A stretch of DNA of 64,000 nucleotides from Streptomyces sp. GESEQ-35 (GCF_017948485.1 NZ_JAFFSX010000032.1:62001-126000), one strand, 5' to 3'; shown: positions 42,807 through 51,120, counted from the stretch's first letter. Numbers and translations: made by a program. Notes: a model not told the origin generated them from the sequence alone.

Positions 42807-45202
42807 CCACTGCCTCGTATCCGGAGGACCTGGAGCGGCCCGGGCTGGTGCGGACCGGGCGCTCGACCTTCGTCCGGCCCGTCCGGCCGGAGGACGCCGA
42901 CCGCCTGGTGGCCTTCGTGGGCGGGCTGTCGCGGGCGACGCTGGCCTATCGCTCGCTCGGCCCGGTGGTCCGGGTGCGCGACGACGTCATCCGGCGCGGC
43001 GCGCACGTCGACTACCTCGACGAGCTGGCGCTCATCGCCCTGGCCGGCGACGAGATCGCGGGCCTCGTCCGCTACGTCCGCGACCCCGGGGAACCCGACC
43101 ACGCCGAGGTCACGTTCACCATCCGGGACGACCACCAGAGCGAGGGGTTCGGCAGGCTGCTGCTGGAGCACATCGCGGCCGCCGCCTGGGCCCGGGGCAT
43201 CCGGGTGCTGGAGGCCGACGTCCTCGCGGACAACACCCGGATGATCAACGTGTTCCTGGGCTCCGGCTACCGGGTCGAGACCGGGCCGCCCGGCCAGATC
43301 CTCCACTTCGACATCGCCATCGACCCGCAGGCCCACGCCGTGGCCCGGGCCGAGCGACGCGAGCACACGGCCGTACGGCGCTCCCTGCGGCCGCTGCTGG
43401 AACCCCGGTCGGTCGCGGTGATCGGCGCCAACCGCAGTCCGCTGACCATCGGTCATGAGATCGTGGCCAACCTGCTGCGCGGCGGCTTCCCGGGGAACGT
43501 GTTCCCGGTGAATCCGCACGCCGGGCAGATCGCGGGGGCGCGGGCGTACGCGCGGGTGCGGGACCTGCCCGAGGCGCCCGACCTGGCGCTCGTCGCCGTG
43601 CGGGCGGAGGCGGTTCCCGATGTCGTACGGGAGTGCGCGGACGCCGGGGTGAAGGCTGTCGTCGTCGTGTCCACGGGCTTCGGGGAGACCGGGGCGGCCG
43701 GACGGGCGACCGAGCTGGAGCTGGCCCGGTTCGCGCGGGCCTCCGGCATGCGGCTGGTGGGCCCGAACTGCATGGGCGTGGTCAACACGACGTCCGCGGC
43801 CCGGCTCGCGGCCACCTTCTCGCCCGCGCTGCCCGCTCCCGGCCGGGTCGCGATGTCCAGCCAGTCCGGACCACTGGGCCTGGCGGTGCTCGATCTCGCC
43901 CGGCGGCTGCGGCTGGGCTTCTCGGGTTTCGTGTCGGTCGGTCACGCGGTGGACGTGTCGACCAACGACCTGCTCCAGTGGTGGGACGAGGATCCGGAGA
44001 CGTCGGTGATCCTGCTGCACGTCGAGCACTTCGGCAATCCGCGCCGGTTCGCCCGCATCGCCCGCCGGGTCGCGCCGCGCAAGCCGATCGTCGCGGTGCA
44101 TCCCGGTCACGAGGACGCGGCGGTGAGTTCCCTGTTCGCCCAGTCCGGAGTGATCCGCACCCGCAGTCTCCAAGAGCTGTTCGATGTGGCGTTGCTCCTC
44201 GCCCACCAGCCTCCGCCGCCCGGCAACCGCGTCGCCGTCATCACCAACGCGGGCGGCCCCGCCGCGCTGACCGTCGGAGCGTGCGCGGCGAGCGACCTGC
44301 GGGTGCCCGCGCTCGGAGAGCCCACCCGGCAGGCGCTCCGTTCGACGCTGGCGCCCCGGGCCGATGTCGCCAACCCGATCGACCTCACCCCGATGGCCAC
44401 CGCCGACCACTACCGGCAGGCCCTGGCCGCCGTCCTCGCCGACGACGAAGTCGACGCCGCCATCGTCCTGTTCATGCCCCCGCTCGCCGACAAGGCCGAC
44501 GAGGTGGCCTCGGCGATCCTCGACGCGGCCGTGGCCGTGCCGGACAAGCCGGTCGTGGCCAGCTTCCTGGGTGACGCGGGCGTCGCCGACCTGCTGCGCC
44601 GGGGCGAACTCGTCGTACCGACATATACGTTCCCCGAATCGGCGGCGGCGTCCCTCGGGCACGCGGCGGCGTATCAGGCGTGGCGCAGCACGCCTGCGGG
44701 TGTCGTACCGGACCTGACGGGAGTCGACGCGGACCGCGCGCGGTCACTGGTCGGCGGGTGCGGCACGGGTGCGGTGCCCGCCCGCATCGCGGCCGAACTG
44801 CTCGACTCGTACGGGATCGCGGTCGCGGATGTCGAGAACCGGGGCCCGGACGCGTTCCTGTCCGTCAGCGCCGATCCGGTCTTCGGGCCGGTGGTCTCGT
44901 TCGGCCTGACCGGTGACTACGCCGACCTCATGGCGGACGTCGCCCACCGCATCACCCCGCTCAGCGACCGGGACGCCCGCGAGATGGTCCGGTCCCTGCG
45001 GGCGGCACCGCTGCTGGCGGGCGTGGACCTGGCGGCGCTGGAGGAGACCGTCCTGCGGATCTCGGCGATGGTCGAGGACCTCCCCGAGATCGAGACCTTG
45101 GAACTACGCCCGGTACGGCTGCTGCCGCCCGGGGACGGGGTCGCCGTCGCACACGTGACGGTCCGACTGGCGCACAACTCACCCGGAGGGAGCCCGTCAT
45201 GA
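42803..45202 (+). CDS. GNAT acetyltransferase fused to an NDP-forming acyl-CoA synthetase-like domain (Pat-like)
   Basis: Fusion of 799 residues. Residues about 20-175 are a GNAT domain with the acetyl-CoA loop QSEGFG. The rest resembles ADP-forming acyl-CoA synthetase: CoA-binding domain (SVAVIGANRS, then VGPNCMGVVNT), two ligase-CoA domains, and a C-terminal piece with DPVFGPVVSFGLTG and PEIETLELRPVRL. The front part of the ATP-grasp domain (ATP Lys and HK..GGV) is missing, so ligase activity is unlikely. Domain order is GNAT first, the reverse of Salmonella Pat. Likely a lysine acetyltransferase sensing a ligand. It overlaps the LLM gene by 4 bp. Confidence 0.85.
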   Translation: MTTASYPEDLERPGLVRTGRSTFVRPVRPEDADRLVAFVGGLSRATLAYRSLGPVVRVRDDVIRRGAHVDYLDELALIALAGDEIAGLVRYVRDPGEPDHAEVTFTIRDDHQSEGFGRLLLEHIAAAAWARGIRVLEADVLADNTRMINVFLGSGYRVETGPPGQILHFDIAIDPQAHAVARAERREHTAVRRSLRPLLEPRSVAVIGANRSPLTIGHEIVANLLRGGFPGNVFPVNPHAGQIAGARAYARVRDLPEAPDLALVAVRAEAVPDVVRECADAGVKAVVVVSTGFGETGAAGRATELELARFARASGMRLVGPNCMGVVNTTSAARLAATFSPALPAPGRVAMSSQSGPLGLAVLDLARRLRLGFSGFVSVGHAVDVSTNDLLQWWDEDPETSVILLHVEHFGNPRRFARIARRVAPRKPIVAVHPGHEDAAVSSLFAQSGVIRTRSLQELFDVALLLAHQPPPPGNRVAVITNAGGPAALTVGACAASDLRVPALGEPTRQALRSTLAPRADVANPIDLTPMATADHYRQALAAVLADDEVDAAIVLFMPPLADKADEVASAILDAAVAVPDKPVVASFLGDAGVADLLRRGELVVPTYTFPESAAASLGHAAAYQAWRSTPAGVVPDLTGVDADRARSLVGGCGTGAVPARIAAELLDSYGIAVADVENRGPDAFLSVSADPVFGPVVSFGLTGDYADLMADVAHRITPLSDRDAREMVRSLRAAPLLAGVDLAALEETVLRISAMVEDLPEIETLELRPVRLLPPGDGVAVAHVTVRLAHNSPGGSPS

Positions 45203-46173
45203 AGGTGGGCATCTATTTCGACCTGCGCAATCCGCCGCCGTGGCGGCAGAGTTGGTCGCGGGTGTACGGCTTCGCACTGGAGATGTGCGAGGAGGCGGAC
45301 CGGCTGGGCCTGGACTCGGTGTGGTTCTCCGAACACCATGGCTTCGAGGACGGGTACCTTCCGCAGCCGCTCACCATGGCCGCCGCGGCGGCCGCACGCA
45401 CCCGCCGGGTACGGCTGGGTACGGCCGTCATCCCGGCGCCCCTGCACGCGGCGCCCGAGATCGCCGAACAGGCCGCCCTCGTCGACATCCTGAGCGACGG
45501 GCGGCTCGACCTCGGGCTCGGCACCGGTTACCGCGTGCCCGAGTACCGGCTGTACGGCGCCGACCTGGGCAGGCGTTACTCCACCACCGATCAGCGGGTC
45601 CGCGAGATCCGCGGTCTGTGGGCCGAGTCCCTGGTCACTCCGGGCCCGGTCCAGGATCCGCTGCCGATCTGGCTCGGCTACCAGGGCCCGCAGGGCGCCC
45701 GCCGCGCCGGCCGGCTCGGCACCGGGCTGCTGTCCCTCAACCCCGCCCTGCTGGCGCCCTACCGCGACGGGCTCGCGGAGAGCGGGTACGACCTCTCGAC
45801 CGCGCGGATGCAGGGCTCGTTCACGACGTTCGTCACCGAGGATCCCGACGCCGACTGGCCGGTGGTCCGCAAGCACCTGACGTACCAGTGGGACAGCTAC
45901 CGCCGCTACATGGTCGAGGGCACCGACCAGCCCGTCCCCCGCCCCATCGACCCCGAGAAGTGGCGGGAGCGGGGGCTGAGCGCGACCGGCGTCGGCCAGT
46001 TCCTCTACGGCACGCCTGAGGACACCGCCGCGGCCGTCCGGGAGTACGTCACCGGGCTGCCCGTCGAGGGAGTCTTCCTGTGGGCCTCCCTGGCCGGGAT
46101 GCCCGAGGAGATGGTCGCCCGGCAGGTCCAGCTCATCGCCGGGAAGCTGCGGCCGCTGCTTGCCGATGTGTGA
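45199..46173 (+). CDS. LLM-class flavin-dependent oxidoreductase
   Basis: Luciferase-like protein of 324 residues with CEEADRLGLDSVWFSEHHG, RVRLGTAVIPAPLHAAPEIAEQAALVDILS-type core strands (RRVRLGTAVIPAPLHAAP) and DLGLGTGYRVPEY, typical of FMN/F420-dependent alkanal monooxygenase-like enzymes. It may oxygenate or reduce a pathway intermediate. ATGA overlap with the GNAT-ACS gene; followed after 54 bp by a thioesterase. Not closely similar to 18986-20008. Confidence 0.87.
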   Translation: MKVGIYFDLRNPPPWRQSWSRVYGFALEMCEEADRLGLDSVWFSEHHGFEDGYLPQPLTMAAAAAARTRRVRLGTAVIPAPLHAAPEIAEQAALVDILSDGRLDLGLGTGYRVPEYRLYGADLGRRYSTTDQRVREIRGLWAESLVTPGPVQDPLPIWLGYQGPQGARRAGRLGTGLLSLNPALLAPYRDGLAESGYDLSTARMQGSFTTFVTEDPDADWPVVRKHLTYQWDSYRRYMVEGTDQPVPRPIDPEKWRERGLSATGVGQFLYGTPEDTAAAVREYVTGLPVEGVFLWASLAGMPEEMVARQVQLIAGKLRPLLADV

Positions 46174-46227
46174 CCGAGGCTGTGTGACCGAGAAGTCACG
46201 CCACTGTTCGACACGAGGAGTCACGCC

Positions 46228-46749
46228 ATGTCTGCGACGACGTCAACCGGGCCCTGGGCGGGCGCCGACTTCCAGGAGCCGCCGCGTACGCCGGGCGGCG
46301 TGGCGCTGTGCGGGGCGTGCCGGGCCACCGGTTCCTGCCGGCTGGGCGTGGAGCACGAGCGGCTCGACGAGGACGGGTCGGCGCGGTTCGAGCTGTCCTG
46401 CCCGCGCGATCAGGAGGGCGGGCCCGATGTCGCCCACGGCGGCTGGACCGCGGCCGTGCTGGACGACTGTCTCGGCCATCTCCCTTTGCTGCACCGCGTG
46501 TTGAGCGTGACGGCGGAACTGAGCGTCAGCTTCGTGAAGCCGGTGCCGATCGCTCGGCCGCTCGAGGTCCGGGCCTGGGTGGACAAGCGCGAGGGCCGCC
46601 GCTGGTACATCGCGGGCGAGATGGTCCTACTGCCGACCCACGCCGTCCTGGCCCGCGCCTCCGGAATCTGGGTCACGCGGGACCAGAGCCACTTCACGCG
46701 GCACCAGGAGTGGCTGGCAGGCCAGGACGCAGACGCCGAGGGGCGGTAG
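46228..46749 (+). CDS. PaaI-type hotdog thioesterase
   Basis: Protein of 173 residues. The hotdog core AHGGWTAAVLDDCLGHLP with the HGG turn and an Asp pair marks it as an acyl-CoA thioesterase. An N-terminal CGACRATGSCRLG cluster of three Cys is unusual for the family. ATG follows CGAGGAG (46209-46216 region). It ends the plus operon begun at 42732 and is convergent with the dehydrogenase at 46862. It differs from the thioesterase at 5918-6412. Confidence 0.85.
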   Translation: MSATTSTGPWAGADFQEPPRTPGGVALCGACRATGSCRLGVEHERLDEDGSARFELSCPRDQEGGPDVAHGGWTAAVLDDCLGHLPLLHRVLSVTAELSVSFVKPVPIARPLEVRAWVDKREGRRWYIAGEMVLLPTHAVLARASGIWVTRDQSHFTRHQEWLAGQDADAEGR

Positions 46750-46861
46750 GACCGTAGGCCCGTGGTCCTGGCGGGGGGGTGGGTAGATCCGCAGCACCCG
46801 GACTGAGCTCCGCAGATCCGCCGCCCCGCCGGGCGCTCAATACGACCGCCCCGCCCCGGCC

Positions 46862-48019
46862 TCAGTACGACCGCAACCCCATGCTGCGAGCGATCCCATT
46901 CCGCTGGATCTGGCTCGTCCCCCCGGAGATCGTGGCCACGATCGACTCGCGGTAGCGGAAACTCATCACGCTCTCCGTGGAGAAGCCGTGCCCCGCGCAG
47001 ACCTGCATGCCGAGCCGGGCCGCCGCCACATATGTCTCCGAGCCCTTCAGCTTGGCCATCGAGCCCTCCCGTGTGCACGGCTTGCCCTGCGCGAGCAGCC
47101 AGGCGGCGCGGTGGGCGAGCAGCCGGGCGGAGTCAATCTCGGTCTGGAGGTCGGCCATGGCATGGGCGAGAGCCTGGAAGTTGCCGATGGGGCGCCCGAA
47201 GGCGTGCCGGGTGCGGGAGTACTCCAGCATCTCGTCCAGGGTGGCCTGGGCGGCGCCCAGATAGCCGCCGGTGATGATCACCTTCTCCAGTTCGATGTTG
47301 GAGAGCATGACCTTCCAGCCCTCGTCGCGCGGACCGACGAGGTTGTCTCTCGGTACCAGGACGTCGTTGAAGAAGACCTCGTTGGTGCCGAGGATGTGCC
47401 GGGCCAGCGTCGGTGTCCGGCGGACCTCGACCCCGTCCGTGGCGGGGTCGACCAGCAGCAGGCTGATACCGCCGTGCTTGGGCTCGCGGGGGCCGGTACG
47501 GACGTAGGTCGCGATGGTGGTGTCGGGCAGCCCGCCGCCCGTGCACCAGGCCTTCTGGCCGCGGACGAGGAAGTGGTCGCCGTGGTCCTCGGCGGTGGTG
47601 CGCAGAGCGGCGGCGTCGGAGCCGCTGTCCGGCTCGCTCAGGCCCACGGCGAGGCGGTGGCGCCCGGTCATGACCTGCTCGCGGATGAAGTCGCGCTGGG
47701 CCTCGTCGCCCCAGCGGAACACCGTGATCCCGGGGATCAGCACGCCGATGTAGCACATGGCGACGTCGAAGCTGGCCCGCCCGAGCTCCTCGGCGATAAG
47801 GATCAGCTCCAGCGGACCCCCGCCGTCGCCGCCCTCCTCCTCGGTGAACGGCAGCGAGAACCAGCCGAGTTCGGCCATACCGCGGAACAGCTCGGGCGGT
47901 ACGACACCCTCCTCGTCCCACTGCTTGGCCTTCTCGGCCGGGCACACGTCGGCGACGAACTGCCGTGCCGTCGCGCGCAACAGGTCCTGCTCGTCGGTCA
48001 GCCCGAAGTCCACGGCCAC
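46862..48019 (-). CDS. Acyl-CoA dehydrogenase
   Basis: FAD enzyme of 385 residues: DFGLTDEQDLLR at the N-terminus, SEPDSGSDAAALRTT, RGQKAWCTGG, FGRPIGNFQALAHAMADLQTE, and C-terminal SGGTSQIQRNGIARSMGL. The C-terminal YEG Glu is SGG; a Glu in NIELEK on the helix-G segment may be the base. Single gene divergent from the GH43-like gene. GTG or ATG near 48019 with the operator-like site 16 bp upstream. Confidence 0.9.
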   Translation of the reverse strand: MAVDFGLTDEQDLLRATARQFVADVCPAEKAKQWDEEGVVPPELFRGMAELGWFSLPFTEEEGGDGGGPLELILIAEELGRASFDVAMCYIGVLIPGITVFRWGDEAQRDFIREQVMTGRHRLAVGLSEPDSGSDAAALRTTAEDHGDHFLVRGQKAWCTGGGLPDTTIATYVRTGPREPKHGGISLLLVDPATDGVEVRRTPTLARHILGTNEVFFNDVLVPRDNLVGPRDEGWKVMLSNIELEKVIITGGYLGAAQATLDEMLEYSRTRHAFGRPIGNFQALAHAMADLQTEIDSARLLAHRAAWLLAQGKPCTREGSMAKLKGSETYVAAARLGMQVCAGHGFSTESVMSFRYRESIVATISGGTSQIQRNGIARSMGLRSY

Positions 48020-48034
48020 TCCCTCGCGCCAGCG

Positions 48035-48048
48035 TATTCATCTAACTA
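48035..48048 (-). promoter_or_regulatory. Operator-like site between dehydrogenase and GH43-like gene
   Basis: On the minus strand TAGTTAGATGAATA matches the consensus at 10 of 12 positions. It lies in the 65-bp divergent gap, so the GH43-like gene is plausibly in the same regulon. Confidence 0.55.
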
Positions 48049-48084
48049 TTTATTCTATGTTAGCGGATACCCTGGTGTCTGGAC

Positions 48085-49149
48085 GTGGGAGCACGAAAGG
48101 GCGGTACGGCGCCGACGTATTCTTCGACGGTGGCTGAGACCGAACTGATGCGGCTCCCCGACATGCCGCTCCACGATCCGTTCATCGTCGCCGACGAGCA
48201 GTCCGGCACCTACTACCTCTACACGTCCAACGACCAGGCCACGTCGGGCGTGGACGGCGTCGGCACGATGGTCTACCGCAGCCACGACCTGCGGGACTGG
48301 ATGCGCCCTGTCGTGGTCTTCCTGGCCGCCGAGCAGAAGGACATCTGGGCGACGGACGGCGGATGGGCACCGGAGGTGCACGCGTGGGGCGGCAAGTACT
48401 ACCTGTTCACCACGCTGCACAACCAGGACAAGCCGCTTCCGGTACCACCGCCCGGCCCATGGGGCACACCGTTCCAGGTCCCGAACCACATGCGCGGCAC
48501 GGTCACCGCCGTGTCCGACTCACTGCTGGGACCCTTCACCGTCATCGACCCGTCACGCCCCACCCCGCCCGAGAACCTCATGACCCTCGACGGCACGCTC
48601 CACGTCGACCCGTCCGGGCAGCCCTGGATGGTGTACGCCCACGAGTGGCTACAGACGATCGACGGAACCATGGAAGCGATCCGGCTGGCTCCGGACCTGT
48701 CGGGCACCGTCGGGGCTCCGGTCTTCCTGTTCAAGGCCTCGGACGCGTCCTGGATCAGCGAACAGATCCCCAGCGGCGTACCGCACCAGCTGCCGCCCTA
48801 TGTCACCGACGGCCCACAGCTGTACCGCACCCCTGACGGCTCCCTGCTCATGCTGTGGTCGACATACGAAAAGGACGTGGCCGGTCAGGAGGGCTCCATC
48901 AGCGGCGGCTATGTGCAGACCTGTGCCGTCTCGAAGTCCGGCACGATCGAAGGTCCGTGGCAGCAGTGCGGGCCGCTCGTCCGGAACGACAGCGGTCACG
49001 GCATGCTGTTCCACACCTTCGACGACCGGCTGATGATGGTCCTGCACCGCCCCTTCGACAACGCGCGAGGGAAGTTGTACGAGATGCAACTCCTCGGTCA
49101 CGAACTCCGGGTGCTCCGCCGCCGCGCCGACCTCGATGGCGGCGGATGA
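48085..49149 (+). CDS. Glycoside hydrolase family 43-like protein
   Basis: Protein of up to 354 residues with the five-bladed propeller features of GH43: PLHDPFIVAD (catalytic-base Asp in HDP), GGWAPEVHAWGGKYYLF, TLDGTLHVDPSGQPWMVYAH and VTDGPQLYRTPDGSLLMLWS. The usual EGP general-acid Glu reads DGP, seen in some GH43-like groups. Relatives remove arabinose, xylose or related sugars. No signal peptide is visible, so the substrate would be an imported glycoside. The start is uncertain: GTG 48085, GTG 48130 and ATG 48148 are all in frame and none has a strong ribosome site. Confidence 0.82.
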   Translation: MGARKGGTAPTYSSTVAETELMRLPDMPLHDPFIVADEQSGTYYLYTSNDQATSGVDGVGTMVYRSHDLRDWMRPVVVFLAAEQKDIWATDGGWAPEVHAWGGKYYLFTTLHNQDKPLPVPPPGPWGTPFQVPNHMRGTVTAVSDSLLGPFTVIDPSRPTPPENLMTLDGTLHVDPSGQPWMVYAHEWLQTIDGTMEAIRLAPDLSGTVGAPVFLFKASDASWISEQIPSGVPHQLPPYVTDGPQLYRTPDGSLLMLWSTYEKDVAGQEGSISGGYVQTCAVSKSGTIEGPWQQCGPLVRNDSGHGMLFHTFDDRLMMVLHRPFDNARGKLYEMQLLGHELRVLRRRADLDGGG

Positions 49150-49158
49150 CGCCGGCGC

Positions 49159-49932
49159 CTACTCGTAACCGAGGACCTTGAAGTCCTTGCTGACGAAGAC
49201 GTGGTGCGGCCAGTTGACGCTGATGTTGTGGACCTCGTACTCGCCGTTGCTCAGTTCGACGACTCGGTCGTTGATGCCTCCGGGGACGACGGCCTGCGCG
49301 GCCTTGATCGCCTTGTACGCGGCCGTCCCGTTGATGATCGTCCCTTCACCCTCGGTGTAGTCGGGGATCTGGCCCACCGACTTGTCCGGTGACGGCGTGC
49401 CCTGCTGGAAGGGGATGACTCCGGCCGCTTCGGCGGCCGCGGCTCCGCCGTCGCCTCCGCGTTGCAGGATGACGCGCGTCGCGTCGATGGTCGCACTGTC
49501 CACCGTGCCGAGGACGAGGACACTCGCGCCTTCCTTGACCGCCCTGGCGGAGGCTCCGACGGTCTTCGTGGCGGCGGACTCGGTCACCGTCACCTGCACT
49601 CCCGTCGCCGTCGTCATGGTGAAGCCCGTCGTGGACGTGGCGTCGACGATGCCGGTCGCGCCCCCGTCGGACGGGTCGGCCGCGGGTCCGCCACCGGTGG
49701 GTGCGGGCGCCGGCGAAGAAGCGGCCTCGGCGGCAGCGGACGACGCGGGGTCCGCTGCGGCGGACGTGACACCGAGAGTGGTTCCGAGCGCCGCACAGGT
49801 CAGCCCGGCGACCACGATCCATCCCCCCTTCTTCAACATCATCCGCCGCACGTACGACCGGGGGGCCTGAAGGGTCGTGGTCTCCGGGGCCGACTCGGGC
49901 GAAGAGTCATGCGTCATGTCATGGTCGTTCAT
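49159..49932 (-). CDS. Membrane-anchored or secreted DUF5666-like protein
   Basis: Protein of 257 residues. A cytoplasmic N-terminus (about 30 residues) leads to RRMMLKKGGW and one hydrophobic segment (about 38-60), then an Ala/Pro/Gly-rich linker, a small beta domain (TGFTMTTATGVQVTVTES and SVLVLGTVDSATIDATRVIL) like DUF5666 repeats, and a C-terminal region ending VFVSKDFKVLGYE. Function unknown. A single gene; not part of the catabolic regulon by operator content. Confidence 0.75.
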   Translation of the reverse strand: MNDHDMTHDSSPESAPETTTLQAPRSYVRRMMLKKGGWIVVAGLTCAALGTTLGVTSAAADPASSAAAEAASSPAPAPTGGGPAADPSDGGATGIVDATSTTGFTMTTATGVQVTVTESAATKTVGASARAVKEGASVLVLGTVDSATIDATRVILQRGGDGGAAAAEAAGVIPFQQGTPSPDKSVGQIPDYTEGEGTIINGTAAYKAIKAAQAVVPGGINDRVVELSNGEYEVHNISVNWPHHVFVSKDFKVLGYE

Positions 49933-50032
49933 GAGGGAGCTTCCCTTCGCTGGGGCAACTGCCCCCGAGCCTGCTGGCCGTTCTTGTGAAGTGGCTCAGC
50001 CTGGCCTTAAGAACTCCTGAACAAAGACGGCA

Positions 50033-50055
50033 CCGGGCCGACCGGGTCGGCCCGG
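50033..50055. terminator. 23-bp perfect GC palindrome, probable terminator
   Basis: CCGGGCCGACC-g-GGTCGGCCCGG. It lies downstream of the TMEM175-type gene (minus strand, ends 50118) and upstream of the 49932 gene, consistent with a terminator. No T-run follows, as is common in Streptomyces. Confidence 0.45.
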
Positions 50056-50117
50056 CGATCGGTAAATGGGAGCAGTTCGATCAGTTGCCGAACCGCGGCC
50101 GGCTTCGCCAGGGCCAC

Positions 50118-50759
50118 TCAGGCCCGCGCCTCGGTGGTCTCGCGGGTCCGGCGGAACAGCAGCCGGGCCGGGATCGCCAGCAGCCACCAGTACTTGCCCA
50201 GGGACGGCGAGAAGAAGGCCACCGGGACCGAGGTCGCGAAGACCAGGATCAGCAGGACGCCGCGGCGAACCGCCTCTTTCAGGGCCGCGGGAGGGGTGTC
50301 CGTCGCCGTCAGCGCGGGCTTTGCGAGCAGGCGCAGGTACATCGCGCACAGCAGAGCGCTGGCCACGGCGATCGACGCGCCGTAGAAGGCGGTCGCCGTG
50401 GTCGTCTCGCTGTATTCGCTGAGCAGCCGGGTCGGGAAGGGCAGTGCGGCCACGACCGCCAGGAGCACGAAGTAGACGTAGAGCAGCCAGCGGTCGAGTG
50501 CCCCGATCACCCGGAACAGGGCGTGCTGGGCCAGCCAGAGCGTACCGATCACGGCGAAGCTCAGCAGATACGCGCCGATGGACGGCAGCGCCTCCCGGAC
50601 GGCGTGGGCGACTTCGGAGTCGGGCAGGCCCTCCGGAACGGTGATCTCCAGGGCGAGCAGTGTCATCGCGATCGAGAACACGGCGTCGCCGAGCAGCAGT
50701 AGCCGTTCGGGGCCTACGGAGACCTCGCGACGGGGAAGGCCAAGGGAGCGGTTGTTCAT
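50118..50759 (-). CDS. TMEM175-family (DUF1211) potassium-channel-like membrane protein
   Basis: Membrane protein of 213 residues with about six hydrophobic segments. The first carries RLLLLGDAVFSIAMTLLALE, the counterpart of the R-x-x-x-FSD-x-x-F-x-I filter helix of bacterial TMEM175 channels; here FSD is LGD. Bacterial members conduct K+. ATG at 50759 is preferred to a longer frame because the fold starts just after it. Single gene. Confidence 0.8.
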   Translation of the reverse strand: MNNRSLGLPRREVSVGPERLLLLGDAVFSIAMTLLALEITVPEGLPDSEVAHAVREALPSIGAYLLSFAVIGTLWLAQHALFRVIGALDRWLLYVYFVLLAVVAALPFPTRLLSEYSETTTATAFYGASIAVASALLCAMYLRLLAKPALTATDTPPAALKEAVRRGVLLILVFATSVPVAFFSPSLGKYWWLLAIPARLLFRRTRETTEARA

Positions 50760-50998
50760 GTCGGCGCCATCACAGGGGTCGTTGACGGGCAGGGGGACGG
50801 CAGTCGGGCCGGGAAGGCAAGAATTACCACGTGGGGCTGTGCGACCGGGGTAGCTCAGGTGGCTGTTCTGTGCGCACGCAGGGTCACTGGATTGCGGGTG
50901 CACCAACGCGGGACGAACTCCGGGCATGCGTACCCCCGCGTGCGGACGAGGGCTGGCCGGAAGCTGCAACTCGCTTCCTTCACAACTTACTTCACTTC

Positions 50999-51027
50999 TT
51001 GACGAAAGCGGTCCAGACCTTTAGGTT
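50999..51027 (+). promoter_or_regulatory. Chitinase promoter (-35/-10)
   Basis: TTGACG (50999-51004), exactly 17 bp, TAGGTT (51022-51027). The operator at 51010-51019 lies within the spacer. Transcription would start about 85 bp before the GH18 ATG at 51121. Confidence 0.65.
51010..51019 (+). promoter_or_regulatory. DasR-type operator (dre-like) in the promoter spacer
   Basis: GGTCCAGACC is the core of the Streptomyces chitinase operator; the DasR consensus core is GGTCTAGACC, one base different. DasR is a GntR repressor released by glucosamine phosphates, so chitin breakdown products should induce this transcript. Its place between -35 and -10 suits repression. Confidence 0.65.
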
Positions 51028-51120
51028 CACGGCTCAGCATCGCACCGTGTGACGCATCCACTGTTCATGAGGTGAACGCGGCCTCGGTCGCCCATCCCCC
51101 ACGAAGGGCCTTCTGCGCTC

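Larger units (their letters stand above)
50760..51120. other. 361-bp intergenic region without a gene
   Basis: Between the TMEM175-type gene and the GH18 gene. It holds the promoter and DasR-type operator of the chitinase and a GGGGTAGCTCAGGTGG stretch that only resembles a tRNA D-arm. No coding frame with good features was seen. Confidence 0.6.

Noticed and set aside
42779..44662. 627-codon open frame opposite the GNAT-ACS fusion
   Set aside because: Arg/Gly/His-rich antisense shadow with no recognisable domain.
1..49149. Steroid catabolism cluster under KstR/KstR2
   Set aside because: No TetR regulator, no KstR-type inverted repeat seen, and no ring-degradation genes; only side-chain-type enzymes are present.
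50841..50870. Stretch GGGGTAGCTCAGGTGG resembling a tRNA D-arm
   Set aside because: No matching acceptor stem, anticodon arm or T-loop (GTTCRAN) follows within tRNA length.
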